From assembly GCA_024742305.1 (NCBI GenBank), contig JANSYQ010000001.1, positions 457,851-521,850 on the forward strand: a DNA stretch of 64,000 bases, written 5' to 3'. Source of the stretch: a bacterium (GTDB lineage Bacteria > Bacteroidota > Bacteroidia > Flavobacteriales_D > Crocinitomicaceae). The translations under genes and the position numbers were made by a program. Below are positions 17,862 through 27,500 of this stretch, piece by piece (position 1 is the stretch's first letter; each line of letters begins with the position of its first letter). The notes under the pieces are model-generated. The model did not search any database. It was not told the origin of the DNA and worked only from the letters and a program-made list of their open reading frames with translations.

Positions 17862-18965
17862 TTAGTGAATTGCCGGAGCTTCGTCGTTTCTACCGAGATT
17901 CTTCAACATTTTCGCATGTCCGCGCAACGCTTCCAAGAAAGTAGCATAAGAATGATACGGTAAATTGTACTCGAAAGCGGTCTCCCTAACAATATGCGAG
18001 ATCTTTCTGTAGTGAACGTGACAAATGTTCGGGAACAAGTGGTGCTCGATTTGATAATTCAAACCTCCTACGTACCAAGAGAACAAACGCGACTTGTTTG
18101 CAAAGTTTGCAGTATTCAACAATTGATTCGCCGCCCAGTCTTTTTGAATGTTTCCAGAAAGGTCGGGTGATTGGAATTCAGATGTAGGAACCACGTGCGC
18201 CGGTTGGAAAATACACGCAAGAGTCAAACCTGCAACAAAGTGCATGATAAAGAACCCCACGAAAGTCGCCCACAATGGAGCCGATGAGAAGATTATCGGC
18301 AACGCTAAAAATACTCCGAGGTACAAAACTTTACTTATTATCAGGGAAGTTAAAAACTGACGAGAAGTGATCCCTTGTGTTTCTAAAAGCCCTCGTTTCT
18401 TGTAACGTGTGTACTGTGCGTAATCTTTACTAAACACCCACATGATTGTCATGAAGCCATAAAGGAACCATGCGTAAATGTGTTGGTATTTGTGTCCTTT
18501 CAATTTCTTTTGGTCCGGTGAGAAGCGCATTAAAATGCCCGAATCGATATCCTCGTCCATTCCAGCAACATTGGTATATGTATGGTGTAATACATTGTGT
18601 TGGATACGCCAATTTACATCACTTCCCCCTACGAAAACCAATAGTTTTCCTAAAAGTACATTGACTTTTGCGTTTTTAGAGTAGGCATGATGGTTCGCAT
18701 CGTGCATAATGGAAAGTCCAATTCCCGACATTCCGAACCCCATTAAAATCCACATTAGTAGTGTTAACCAACTGTTTTCGAAAACGGTTAGTATTAAAAT
18801 GAATGGGACGAAGTAAAGCGCTAACATGAAAATGGTTTTCAGAACCATGTTCGTATTCGCGTATCGATTAATGTTGTTTTCTTTGAAATATTGGTTGACT
18901 CTTTTTCGCAATTCTTTCGCGAAGTCATCCGTGCTTTTGGAGAATCTAATAGCTTTATTTTGCAT
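17862..18965 (-). CDS. Membrane fatty acid desaturase (acyl-CoA/linoleoyl-CoA desaturase-like)
   Basis: The 367-residue di-iron membrane enzyme introduces double bonds into acyl chains. The three histidine boxes are intact: HDANHH at 88-93, HNVLHH at 123-128, and QIEHH at 305-309. A Gln-type third box is typical of front-end (delta-5/delta-6) and linoleoyl-CoA-like desaturases. Several hydrophobic stretches are present (about 41-65, 66-85, 163-180, 205-225 and 232-252). No fused cytochrome b5 domain is seen, so an external electron donor is needed. It leads the YjbR-hslR operon. Regiospecificity cannot be read from the sequence; a role in cold adaptation of membranes is inference. Confidence 0.92.
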   Translation of the reverse strand: MQNKAIRFSKSTDDFAKELRKRVNQYFKENNINRYANTNMVLKTIFMLALYFVPFILILTVFENSWLTLLMWILMGFGMSGIGLSIMHDANHHAYSKNAKVNVLLGKLLVFVGGSDVNWRIQHNVLHHTYTNVAGMDEDIDSGILMRFSPDQKKLKGHKYQHIYAWFLYGFMTIMWVFSKDYAQYTRYKKRGLLETQGITSRQFLTSLIISKVLYLGVFLALPIIFSSAPLWATFVGFFIMHFVAGLTLACIFQPAHVVPTSEFQSPDLSGNIQKDWAANQLLNTANFANKSRLFSWYVGGLNYQIEHHLFPNICHVHYRKISHIVRETAFEYNLPYHSYATFLEALRGHAKMLKNLGRNDEAPAIH

Positions 18966-19209
18966 GCATTTACTTAATAGTAAGTAACAAAGATACGGGA
19001 AAATAGACTGCCTCCTATGAAGTTGTGCTTAATTAACAAGCAGCCGCCTATACTTAACAACCAGTTAAACTATTGTTTACCCGTTGGTTACAGCGTGATC
19101 ACCGTCGTTTATTTTACGTAAAATACCCTTTTAAGGGTATAGAGCCCTTGATCTCCTCATTTTCACCTAGGATGCAGCTTTTCAAAGTCTTGAATTTGCA
19201 TTTTCCTGT

Positions 19210-19217
19210 TAACTTTG
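19210..19217 (+). promoter_or_regulatory. -7 element of ispG
   Basis: TAACTTTG matches TAnnTTTG exactly. It overlaps a possible upstream ATG at 19215, which argues for the downstream ATG at 19239 as the real start. Confidence 0.6.
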
Positions 19218-19238
19218 CTTGGATACCAAAGCAGGATT

Positions 19239-21161
19239 ATGTCAGAGAAGATGCCGCCGTATTGTAATGATTATTTGAATCGTTCACGATTTACGACGAG
19301 AGAGGTGATGATAGGAAGTGTGGGGTTTGGCGGGTCCAATCCGGTGCGAATTCAGTCCATGACGACCACAGACACCATGGATACACAGGCTTCCGTGGAA
19401 CAATCAATTCGAATGATCGACGCTGGTTGTGAGCTGGTTCGATTGACTGCACCGAGTAAAAAAGATGCAGAAAACCTTCAAAATATAAAGGATGAACTGG
19501 TTTCAAGAGGATATGAAACACCTTTGGTTGCCGACATTCATTTTACTCCTAACGCCGCAGAAATTGCAGCGAAAATTGTAGAGAAGGTACGCGTCAATCC
19601 TGGAAACTACGCCGACAAAAAGCGTTTTGAGGAGATTGAATACACCGACGAAAGTTATCAAGCTGAGTTGGATCGCATTGAGAAAAAATTTACTCCGTTG
19701 GTTCTTCTCTGCAAAGAGCAAGGTACAGCGATGCGCATTGGCACCAATCATGGATCACTCTCTGACCGAATTTTAAGCCGCTATGGTGACACGCCGGAAG
19801 GAATGGTAGAATCTGCCATGGAATTCCTGAATATCTGCCGAAAACATGACTTTCATGATATCGTACTCTCCATGAAGGCGAGTAACACCTTGGTAATGGT
19901 TCAGGCATATCGTCTGTTAATGGCGACTATGTCTAAGCACGGAATGAATTATCCGATTCATTTGGGAGTAACGGAAGCTGGCGACGGAGAAGATGGAAGA
20001 ATCAAATCTGCGGTGGGTATTGGCGCTTTACTTGAAGATGGTATTGGCGACACTGTTCGTGTTTCATTAACCGAGGCCCCGGAAGCTGAAATACCCGTGG
20101 CCCAAAAGCTCGTGAATAAGTTCTCATCGAATAATAATTATACACTCAGCGGTAAAGTTGATTCGCTACCATACAATCCGTATGCCTATCAGCGGTATGA
20201 AACGAACAATGTTGGGAAAGTAGGAGCCGGAAATGTTCCTGTTGTTATTGCGGATGTCAGCACGATTGATGATGTAAAACCCTCTCATTTGTTTGGTTAC
20301 GGCTATTTGTATTCAGTGCCATTAGACAAGTGGAACCTTTCGGACTCTGCTGCAGACTTCGTTTACATCGGAAATAAGGCGTTGAACTTTGAGGTTCCAG
20401 GAACATTACAAGTACTTTGCGACTGGGCGTTGTGGGAGTCAACCTATAAAGCGCGTGATGGTTTTTACCCAATCATCGATCGCTCCTTGCTAGATAAAAT
20501 GGGTGCTGATCAATCGTTTTTCTTGCGACATGATGCAACGGATAGCGATGTTGCTTTCTTGCAGAAATATCGAAATTGCGTGGTGGTTTTGGAAAGCAAC
20601 TTTTCCAATAAAGCACAAGTTTATCGGAACATCTATTTAAAATTTGCGGAAAACAACATTAAAAACCCCGTTATTCTCACCAGTCAGCAAGACTCAAGTG
20701 ATGTTGAAACGTTCCAACTTTGGACCTCGTCTGATCTTGGTGTTTCTCTAATCGACGGTTTTGGTGATGGCATTTGGCTGAAGGGAAACGTTAGTTCTCA
20801 AATCATCAATGCGACGAGTTTTGGAATTCTTCAAGCGACTCGTACACGAATATCAAAAACGGAATATATAAGTTGTCCATCTTGCGGTAGAACCTTATTT
20901 GACTTACAGGAAACAACAGCGAAAATTCGAGCAAAAACATCGCATTTGAAAGGTGTGAAGATTGGAATTATGGGCTGCATTGTAAATGGTCCCGGTGAGA
21001 TGGCCGACGCTGACTATGGTTATGTGGGTACAGGACCTGGAAAAATTCATTTGTACAAAGAGAAAGAAGTTGTTCGAAAGAACATTCCGGAGGACGAAGC
21101 TGTTGACGCATTGATCGACCTCATTCGTGAACATGGTGACTGGATTGATCCAGTAAGCTGA
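19239..21161 (+). CDS. ispG: 4-hydroxy-3-methylbut-2-enyl diphosphate synthase, large form
   Basis: IspG (GcpE) converts MEcPP to HMBPP in the non-mevalonate isoprenoid pathway. The 640-residue product is the large three-domain type known from plants, Chlamydia and Bacteroidota: a TIM barrel (VRIQSMTTTDTMDT, VADIHF, VRVNPGN), an inserted middle domain of roughly 250 residues, and a C-terminal iron-sulfur domain. The [4Fe-4S] ligands are visible as CPSCGRT and GCIVNGPGE (three Cys plus Glu). The start at 19239 is chosen because the -7 box overlaps the ATG at 19215. The gene stands alone, followed by a repeat-rich gap. Confidence 0.95.
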   Translation: MSEKMPPYCNDYLNRSRFTTREVMIGSVGFGGSNPVRIQSMTTTDTMDTQASVEQSIRMIDAGCELVRLTAPSKKDAENLQNIKDELVSRGYETPLVADIHFTPNAAEIAAKIVEKVRVNPGNYADKKRFEEIEYTDESYQAELDRIEKKFTPLVLLCKEQGTAMRIGTNHGSLSDRILSRYGDTPEGMVESAMEFLNICRKHDFHDIVLSMKASNTLVMVQAYRLLMATMSKHGMNYPIHLGVTEAGDGEDGRIKSAVGIGALLEDGIGDTVRVSLTEAPEAEIPVAQKLVNKFSSNNNYTLSGKVDSLPYNPYAYQRYETNNVGKVGAGNVPVVIADVSTIDDVKPSHLFGYGYLYSVPLDKWNLSDSAADFVYIGNKALNFEVPGTLQVLCDWALWESTYKARDGFYPIIDRSLLDKMGADQSFFLRHDATDSDVAFLQKYRNCVVVLESNFSNKAQVYRNIYLKFAENNIKNPVILTSQQDSSDVETFQLWTSSDLGVSLIDGFGDGIWLKGNVSSQIINATSFGILQATRTRISKTEYISCPSCGRTLFDLQETTAKIRAKTSHLKGVKIGIMGCIVNGPGEMADADYGYVGTGPGKIHLYKEKEVVRKNIPEDEAVDALIDLIREHGDWIDPVS

Positions 21162-21171
21162 TTGTTTTTAC

Positions 21172-21240
21172 GGTTCCGCTCGATGCTCTCAAAATACAAT
21201 TGAAAATTTAACATTGATCAAAAGAACATCGAGCGGAGCC
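21172..21240. repeat. Inverted repeat with the CATCGAGCGGAGCCGAGAT element
   Basis: GGTTCCGCTCGATG (21172-21185) is the reverse complement of CATCGAGCGGAGCC (21227-21240) with one G-U-type mismatch; the loop is 41 nt. The right arm extends to a 19-nt word that recurs exactly at 45375-45393. It lies 10 nt after ispG and could also act as an RNA stem. Confidence 0.7.
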
Positions 21241-21270
21241 GAGATTCGCTTTCAGACCTCAAGAACCACT

Positions 21271-21286
21271 TTTTTCACGTGAAACA
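21271..21286. promoter_or_regulatory. parS-like centromere site 1
   Basis: TTTTTCACGTGAAACA matches the conserved parS palindrome TGTTTCACGTGAAACA at 15 of 16 positions. ParB (Spo0J) binds such sites and with ParA segregates the origin region. Confidence 0.7.
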
Positions 21287-21572
21287 TTGTAATCACTTGA
21301 TTTACAAGACAATAAATAATTTACAGGAACTAAAAATCACGTCTTCTCTATTTAACGATCTCCAATATCCCAAGGTGATTCTATCAGAGAGCATTAGAAA
21401 AGCGCTCAGAACGCAAAAAAACGCGGTAATTATGCGTTGAGCGAGTAAGAACTGATTGAAATTTTGGTTTTTGAACTGATTGTAGTCTTCGAGAGTCTCA
21501 GACTAAGAATTTCATGGATTATGAGCTCGTGATTTAAAATTGAAATAAGCTAACCTCGTCGACAATTTATAA

Positions 21573-21668
21573 AAGTACCTCTCGGCTCCGCTTTGCTCCG
21601 CTGAAGCCTCTCCTTCATAGCTCTTATTACGACGAAGTAGCTTCGCTAAAGCAATGCTCGAGGTACTT
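21573..21668. repeat. Imperfect inverted repeat bounded by AAGTACCTC
   Basis: AAGTACCTC at 21573-21581 and its exact reverse complement GAGGTACTT at 21660-21668 flank about 78 nt that contain further short inverted words, including TCTCGGCTCCGCT (21580-21592), the complement of part of the 21227 element. It looks like a REP-type element behind mnmG. Confidence 0.6.
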
Positions 21669-21699
21669 ACTTGAAAAAGTTACATAGAAGTTTGAACCG

Positions 21700-23571
21700 C
21701 TACCTTCCTAAGTATACCAACAAAACAGAAACGTCGCTTGGTGAAACACCACTAATACGTGAAGCCTGACCTATCGTTGCTGGGCGAATTTGATCCAGCT
21801 TTTCTCGTGCCTCCGTACTTACACTACCCAATTTAGAATAGTCCATATCAGCCGGAATTTTTACTTCTTCCAAACGATTCATTTTTTGAGCCACGTCTTG
21901 CTCACGTGAAATATAACCGTCATACTTTAACTGGATCTCTGTTTGTGATACGATATCAACATGTTCCGATGTTAACTCATCTGCAACTTTCTTCGAGTCC
22001 ACGCTCATTTCTAAAACGTCTTTGATTTCAATGTTCGGCCGTGTGATCAATGAACTCAATTTAACTTGCTGGTTGATTGGTGCGCTAGATTTACTCTCTA
22101 GTATTCTATTGGCGACATCAGGTGCTACCCCTTCTTTACGCAGCGACTTTTTCAACTGCTCTGTTCCTTGTACTTTCTTGTTCACTTTTTCCATGGCTTC
22201 ATCGTCTGCCAGCCCTAAAGCGTGTCCAATTGGCGTCAAACGTATATCTGCATTATCTTGACGAAGCAAAATTCGATATTCTGCTCTACTGGTGAACATA
22301 CGATATGGCTCTTTGGTACCTTTGGTTATAAGATCATCTATTAATACTCCGATGTATGCATCACTTCTACTTAGAATAAACTCACCTTGTTCTTTCACTT
22401 TACGGTGGGCGTTTATTCCAGCCATTAGCCCTTGACATGCTGCTTCCTCGTATCCCGTAGTCCCGTTTATTTGACCAGCGAAATACAAGCCTTCGATTTT
22501 CTTCGTCTCCAGTGTATGTTTCAACTGTGTTGGTGGAAAGTAATCATACTCGATTGCATAACCGGGACGGAACATTTTCACGTTTTCGAATCCTGGAATT
22601 GTTTGCATAGCCGCATATTGGATTTCTTCCGGAAGCGATGTACTGAATCCATTCACATATATCTCAACGGTATTCCACCCTTCCGGCTCGACGAAAATCT
22701 GATGACGATCTCTATCCGCGAAACGATTGATCTTATCTTCTATACTTGGACAATATCTTGGTCCCGTACTTTTAATGGCTCCATTAAACATTGGTGAACG
22801 GTCAAAGCCTGATCGTAACAATTCATGTGTATCGGAATTGGTGTAAGTGATATGACAAGATCGCTGTTCTTTTAGAGCCCTAGTATTCGAAAAACTAAAC
22901 TTAGACGGATCATCATCCCCTAATTGTTCTTCCATTTTAGAATAGTCTAAAGAACGACCATCTACCCTTGGAGGGGTTCCTGTCTTCATACGTCCCGACT
23001 CAAACCCCAATTGAATTAATTCTTCAGTGATACCGGTTGCTGCGCGTTCTCCAGCCCGACCACCGCCGAACTGTTTTTCACCCAAGTGAATCAGTCCATT
23101 CAAAAAGGTTCCGTTGGTCAACACCACTGACCTTGCTTTCACTTGAACTCCAATAGATGTTTTGACACCAACAACTTTATCACCTTCAATAATGAGGCCG
23201 GTACACATGTCCTGCCAAAAGTCAACGTTTGGATTTCGCTCTAACAACAAACGCCATTCTTCAGCGAAACGCATTCGGTCATTTTGGGTTCTTGGTGACC
23301 ACATTGCAGGGCCCTTCGAACGGTTCAACATACGAAACTGAATAGCACTCAAATCGGAAACAACACCGGAGCCCCCTCCAAGCGCATCGATTTCTCGAAC
23401 GATTTGCCCCTTCGCCACACCTCCCATTGCAGGGTTGCAACTCATTTGCGCAATCGTATTCATATTCATCGTGATCAACAACACAGAACTTCCCAACTTC
23501 GCAGCAGCATTCGCAGCCTCGCAACCAGCGTGGCCCGCTCCCACTACAACAACATCATACTCCTTCAACAT
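21700..23571 (-). CDS. mnmG: tRNA uridine-5-carboxymethylaminomethyl modification enzyme, FAD-dependent
   Basis: MnmG (GidA) is the FAD-binding partner of MnmE in wobble-uridine modification. The 623-residue protein is of normal length. It shows the dinucleotide fold [10 protein letters not shown] at residues 11-20, [11 protein letters not shown] with the conserved Cys, the GTFLNGLIH segment, and a helical C-terminal domain ending [11 protein letters not shown]. It is the last gene of a leftward cluster (DUF4175 protein, RsbW-like, ybeY, mnmG) but is separated from ybeY by 103 nt. That gap has its own -7 box and two parS-like sites, one of them inside the predicted 5' leader. Confidence 0.97.
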   Translation of the reverse strand: MLKEYDVVVVGAGHAGCEAANAAAKLGSSVLLITMNMNTIAQMSCNPAMGGVAKGQIVREIDALGGGSGVVSDLSAIQFRMLNRSKGPAMWSPRTQNDRMRFAEEWRLLLERNPNVDFWQDMCTGLIIEGDKVVGVKTSIGVQVKARSVVLTNGTFLNGLIHLGEKQFGGGRAGERAATGITEELIQLGFESGRMKTGTPPRVDGRSLDYSKMEEQLGDDDPSKFSFSNTRALKEQRSCHITYTNSDTHELLRSGFDRSPMFNGAIKSTGPRYCPSIEDKINRFADRDRHQIFVEPEGWNTVEIYVNGFSTSLPEEIQYAAMQTIPGFENVKMFRPGYAIEYDYFPPTQLKHTLETKKIEGLYFAGQINGTTGYEEAACQGLMAGINAHRKVKEQGEFILSRSDAYIGVLIDDLITKGTKEPYRMFTSRAEYRILLRQDNADIRLTPIGHALGLADDEAMEKVNKKVQGTEQLKKSLRKEGVAPDVANRILESKSSAPINQQVKLSSLITRPNIEIKDVLEMSVDSKKVADELTSEHVDIVSQTEIQLKYDGYISREQDVAQKMNRLEEVKIPADMDYSKLGSVSTEAREKLDQIRPATIGQASRISGVSPSDVSVLLVYLGR

Positions 23572-23579
23572 AAAATCAA

Positions 23580-23595
23580 TGTTTCACGTGAAACC
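23580..23595. promoter_or_regulatory. parS-like centromere site 2, in the mnmG leader
   Basis: TGTTTCACGTGAAACC matches parS TGTTTCACGTGAAACA at 15 of 16 positions. It lies 9 nt upstream of the mnmG ATG, between that ATG and the -7 box at 23640. Confidence 0.75.
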
Positions 23596-23639
23596 TTTTT
23601 CCAATTACATATCGCTATCAATCGACAATGTTCACACCA

Positions 23640-23647
23640 CAAAATTA
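23640..23647 (-). promoter_or_regulatory. -7 element of mnmG
   Basis: The minus strand reads TAATTTTG, an exact TAnnTTTG match, in the 103-nt gap between ybeY and mnmG. The predicted leader of about 60 nt contains parS-like site 2. Confidence 0.55.
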
Positions 23648-23670
23648 CAATAGAAAATAGTCTTTACGAA

Positions 23671-23686
23671 TGTTTCACGTGAAACC
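23671..23686. promoter_or_regulatory. parS-like centromere site 3, across the ybeY stop codon
   Basis: TGTTTCACGTGAAACC matches parS at 15 of 16 positions. On the minus strand the palindrome encodes the last codons of ybeY (Gly-Phe-Thr-stop), so it is partly within a coding region. Confidence 0.75.
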
Positions 23687-24085
23687 TAAATAGAAATCTT
23701 CCTTTTCACGCATCTCACTTCTTTCTTTATCGGACTTATCCTTATACCCAATAATATGCAAAACTCCATGAACTACCACTCTATAAAGTTCGTTCTTCCA
23801 GTCAACTTGCAAATCACCAGCATTCTCTTTCACCCTATCCACACTAATCAATAAATCACCACTAATAACATCATCTTCTCTATAATCGAAAGTAATTATG
23901 TCTGTATAATAGTCGTGGTTTAGGTATTGCTTATTCGCCTCTAAAATATGTGTATCCGAACAAAACACTATACCTACTTCACCCAACTCACAACCTTCCT
24001 TATCGCAAACCGTCGACAGCCATGAAACAAAAAATTCCGGATTTACATCCAGAATTTCAGTGTCCTCATATTGAATTGAAACCAT
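23675..24085 (-). CDS. ybeY: Endoribonuclease YbeY, rRNA maturation factor
   Basis: YbeY is a metal-dependent RNase involved in 16S rRNA 3'-end maturation and ribosome quality control. The 136-residue protein has the core HGVLHIIGYKDK: H106 and H110 are present, but the third position of the usual H-x3-H-x5-H zinc motif is Asp (D116). I recall the same Lys-Asp pattern from other Bacteroidota, so this is probably a lineage trait. The start codon overlaps the stop of the RsbW-like gene as TAATG, showing translational coupling. The last codons coincide with a parS-like palindrome. Confidence 0.92.
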   Translation of the reverse strand: MVSIQYEDTEILDVNPEFFVSWLSTVCDKEGCELGEVGIVFCSDTHILEANKQYLNHDYYTDIITFDYREDDVISGDLLISVDRVKENAGDLQVDWKNELYRVVVHGVLHIIGYKDKSDKERSEMREKEDFYLGFT

Positions 24086-24498
24086 TACTTACTAAAGTAA
24101 ATTGTTACGTTTCTACCATTGTCTTTAAACTCCACTTCTTCTGCTAAGGAACGCATAAGGAAAATACCACGTCCATGTTCTTTCTCAATATTTTCTGGAG
24201 CTGTTGGATCCGGTAAATTCATAAAATCAAAGCCCTTACCTTGATCCTGAACACTAAAACAAAAATCGGTCTCTTTATCCCCTACTGAAACATCAACACT
24301 TAGATTCTTATCCCCATTGTTTCCATGTTGAATTGCATTATTCACAGCCTCTGTTACTGCCACCAATACATGTCCGTAATAATCTTCGTTGATACTTAAC
24401 CGAGAACAAATAGAGTCGATGAGTGATTCTACTTTATTAATAGACCCAAAATCTGACGGAATCGAAATCTTCTCCACTACAACATAACCATCCTTCAT
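24085..24498 (-). CDS. RsbW-like ATP-binding protein (anti-sigma/serine kinase fold)
   Basis: The 137-residue protein has only a GHKL ATPase domain of the HATPase_c_2 type. The N box is EAVNNAIQHGN, the G1 box DQGKGFDF, and the G2 region HGRGIFLMRSLAEEV. Family members (RsbW, SpoIIAB) phosphorylate anti-sigma-antagonist proteins and bind sigma factors. In Bacteroidota, single-domain members of this kind are found beside ybeY (from memory). No partner STAS-domain protein or alternative sigma factor of the SigB type is seen nearby. It lies 14 nt after the DUF4175 gene and overlaps ybeY by one base. Confidence 0.85.
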   Translation of the reverse strand: MKDGYVVVEKISIPSDFGSINKVESLIDSICSRLSINEDYYGHVLVAVTEAVNNAIQHGNNGDKNLSVDVSVGDKETDFCFSVQDQGKGFDFMNLPDPTAPENIEKEHGRGIFLMRSLAEEVEFKDNGRNVTIYFSK

Positions 24499-24512
24499 GC
24501 TATCTTTTACTC

Positions 24513-27500
24513 TTAAAAGACACTATTGAAGTATTCATTTGCTCTGTCCTTATAATACTTACTATAAGCCGGATCTACAGCGCGCAATAATTCAATTTGT
24601 CTTAGTTTTTCCTTGTTATACTCGTCAAATCGAATTTGGTTACTATAATTTTCATTTTTTGGTGATTTCGACTCTCTTTTTTCGTCGAACCCTCGTTCCA
24701 TTATTGCTTTCTCACTTTCTAACAAACGAGTCAATATCTCCTTTTGTCGCTTGATTGAATTGTTATCAAGTCGCTTATTAATGATGTCTCGTTCCTGCTC
24801 TTCCAACTCTTTAATTAGGTCGTTTAATTTGTTTCCTTCTCCTGATCCGTCTTTATTCAATTCCTTTCGAAGCTGTTCAAGTCTGCGGCGAATCGCACCT
24901 TGCTCAGCAGCCATTTTCGCCATTTGTTTGCTTCCCATTCCTAATTGACCCATTCCACCCTGACCAGGTTTTTCACCGGGTTTTTGTCCAGGTTTATCTC
25001 CAGGTTCTTTACCTCCTTCTTGCTGACCTTTCTTCATAGCGTCCAATTGCTTTTGAAGCATTTTTTTCATTGACTCACCACTCATTCCTTCACCAGGTTT
25101 AGGCATACCCTTTCCGCCAGGTTTGTTACAACTTCCACTACCCGGCATTTGATTACGTATGGAGTTTTGCATCTGCTGAAGGCTCTCATTCAACATCAAT
25201 GCAAGATTGTTATAACTCGTCATTACATATTGCTGGTGAATGGTCAAATCACGTCTTCTGCGCTCATCAATATCCTCTAGGGAAAGTTCATGGTTCGCTC
25301 GAATTTGATTTAATTCGTCATCTATAAACTTGGCAATTTTTGGTTGGCGCTTTGCCAATTCATACAAACTATCAGCTACGATTTTCGTGTCGTCTATAAT
25401 TCGTCTTTGTCTTCTTGAGTGCGTTTTAAATGCCGGATCTGTGTCTGCAACGCGCTCTAGATTAAACATTGTTTCCTCTTGGTCGAAACTGAGGCTAACT
25501 AAACTCTCTAATATATTACGGAGCATAGTCATGTCCTCTTGTTCTTGTTGCTGATTCGCCTCTTGCTGCATCATGTCCATTTGCTCGGCCATCTGCTCCA
25601 TTTTATCTGAGGCATTCTGCTGACTTTCTCCAGCTTTACCGGATTTCCCTTTGTTTAAATTCTGTTCAGCATCATTTAAATCTTCTTGAACTTCTTCGGC
25701 ATTTTGTTGTTGGTCCCCCATATCCATAGGGCGAGAAAGATCATTATTCAGGCTATCCATTTCTTTGATATCCTCCTTGATTTTCTCAAACTTTTCGTCA
25801 ATTTCCCTTTGCGCCTCTTTCTGTTCTTCCGTTACTTCTTTCGAGTCCTTCGTTTCTTCCGCAAGCTTTTCTTGTTCTTTTGCTAGTTCCTTTAGTTGTT
25901 CTTCAATAGCATCAATTTTCTCATCAACCTGCATCTTTTTCAGCATTTCCATTGTGCGGTCCAGCTGTTTATTCATGTCTTCCGTGCTCATTTCGAGTTG
26001 CTCCATGTTTTCTTCGAGCATCTCCTTATTCTGCTCCTTCATGAGTTCCTCTAGTTGGTCCAAAAGATCACGAAGCTCATCATCCATAAGTTCTTCAAGC
26101 AAATCCTCAATTGCTTCTTGCTTCTCCATCAACTCCTCATCCATTTCGGATAATTGGTTCTTCTCCTCAACGCTATTCTTCATCTCCTCTTGTAGGTTCT
26201 GAATGTCCTCTATTAGCGATTTGTGATCTTCTTGAAGTTGATTTACTTGATTCTCTTGGTTCCAGTTTGATCGATTTGAGTTCATCGACTCTTTTCGTAG
26301 CTTCTCCAAATCCTTTTTGAATTGAGAAGCCTTCTCCATGACACTGGAAAGATCTTCTTTCGCCTTTTCCTGCTCTTCTTCACGCTTGTCGTTGAGCTCT
26401 TCTAGGTTTGGTAGTTTGTAAACAAAAGAACGGCTGCTAGTAGCCTTACTCCCATTCACACCATCGTTGTCATAGACCACGAAGCGATACTCAATTCTAT
26501 CGTTCAGTTTCACTTTTTCTCTTCTGAAATCAACTGCGAAATTGAACGGGGATTCAGTTCCTAGCACGTTTCCAACATTCATGCTCTCCTCGCGCTTAGA
26601 ACCATCCTCAGAGGTAATTGTGTACACAAATCGCAAACCATTCAATCCGTAATCATCGCCTACAACTCCTGAGAAATAGCGAATACCGTCTTTAATTGAG
26701 TCCTGTACTTCTTCTACTTCAATACGTGGATATTCATCTTTAATTACATCTATCGACAAGGCCGTGGAGTCCAGTTTTCCGGAAGTTTTATTCATTAGGA
26801 CAATTCGTGCGTTCGCATCATTTAAGAATCGCTTATTAACGCTAAATCCTTGTTTTTTAAACACTTGCGGATTCTCATTGATCCAAAATTGAACTTCATC
26901 ACTGTTCTTGGTTAGAATACTCCAATTCACTGTCGTTCCTTCTGGGATGATTAAGTCTCCAGCATTCTCCACTACTTCGTTTTCCTTTCCTAAATACTTT
27001 GGATATGTTAACGTCGCCTGCAGTTTACCAATAGCCGTTTTCGCAATTACGTCTACGTGGTAATCTTTACTCGTGAATTTCTCGTTCTCGTGAGAAGCAA
27101 CAAATTGGAAGTTCATATCCTCACGCACTTGAACTAACTTTCCAGCGAATCGATTCTTCGCCACTTTTTCCAATAAAAACGTTCCTTGTTTGGACTTCAC
27201 ATAGACCTTCTTTGGAATTACTGAGCCCGATAAGGAAACTTCAAATGGAACATCCTCTCCCTCTTCTACTGCCTCTAAATTGGACACTAATTTGTATTCA
27301 AAAGGTGCCTCCGGTTTGTACTCTTTATTGAAGTTTACTACGCGATCGGTTCCTGAGGTATACAGATCTGGTTTGAAAATTCCGATGCTAAACATGATCA
27401 CTACAATCGGCATTACCCATACTGCGTAGCGTTTGTTTTCTCCTAGATTGATGGCTTCCGTAAATGGAACGGAATTCAGTTTAGAGCTGCGCTGTTGTAC

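Larger units (their letters stand above)
21162..21699. other. Gene-free gap with inverted repeats and a parS-like site
   Basis: These 538 nt separate the convergent ispG and mnmG genes. They hold a long-loop inverted repeat (21172-21240), a parS-like palindrome (21271-21286) and a second inverted repeat bounded by AAGTACCTC/GAGGTACTT (21573-21668). No open frame with family resemblance was seen. Confidence 0.6.

Noticed and set aside
21899..21915. CACGTGAAA in mnmG as a fourth parS
   Set aside because: The surrounding 16-mer (TGCTCACGTGAAATAT) loses the palindromic flanks and differs at about five positions from parS.
25765..26202. Plus-strand Ser/Phe-rich frame
   Set aside because: It is the antisense of the coiled-coil part of the DUF4175 gene; the composition is a mirror artefact.
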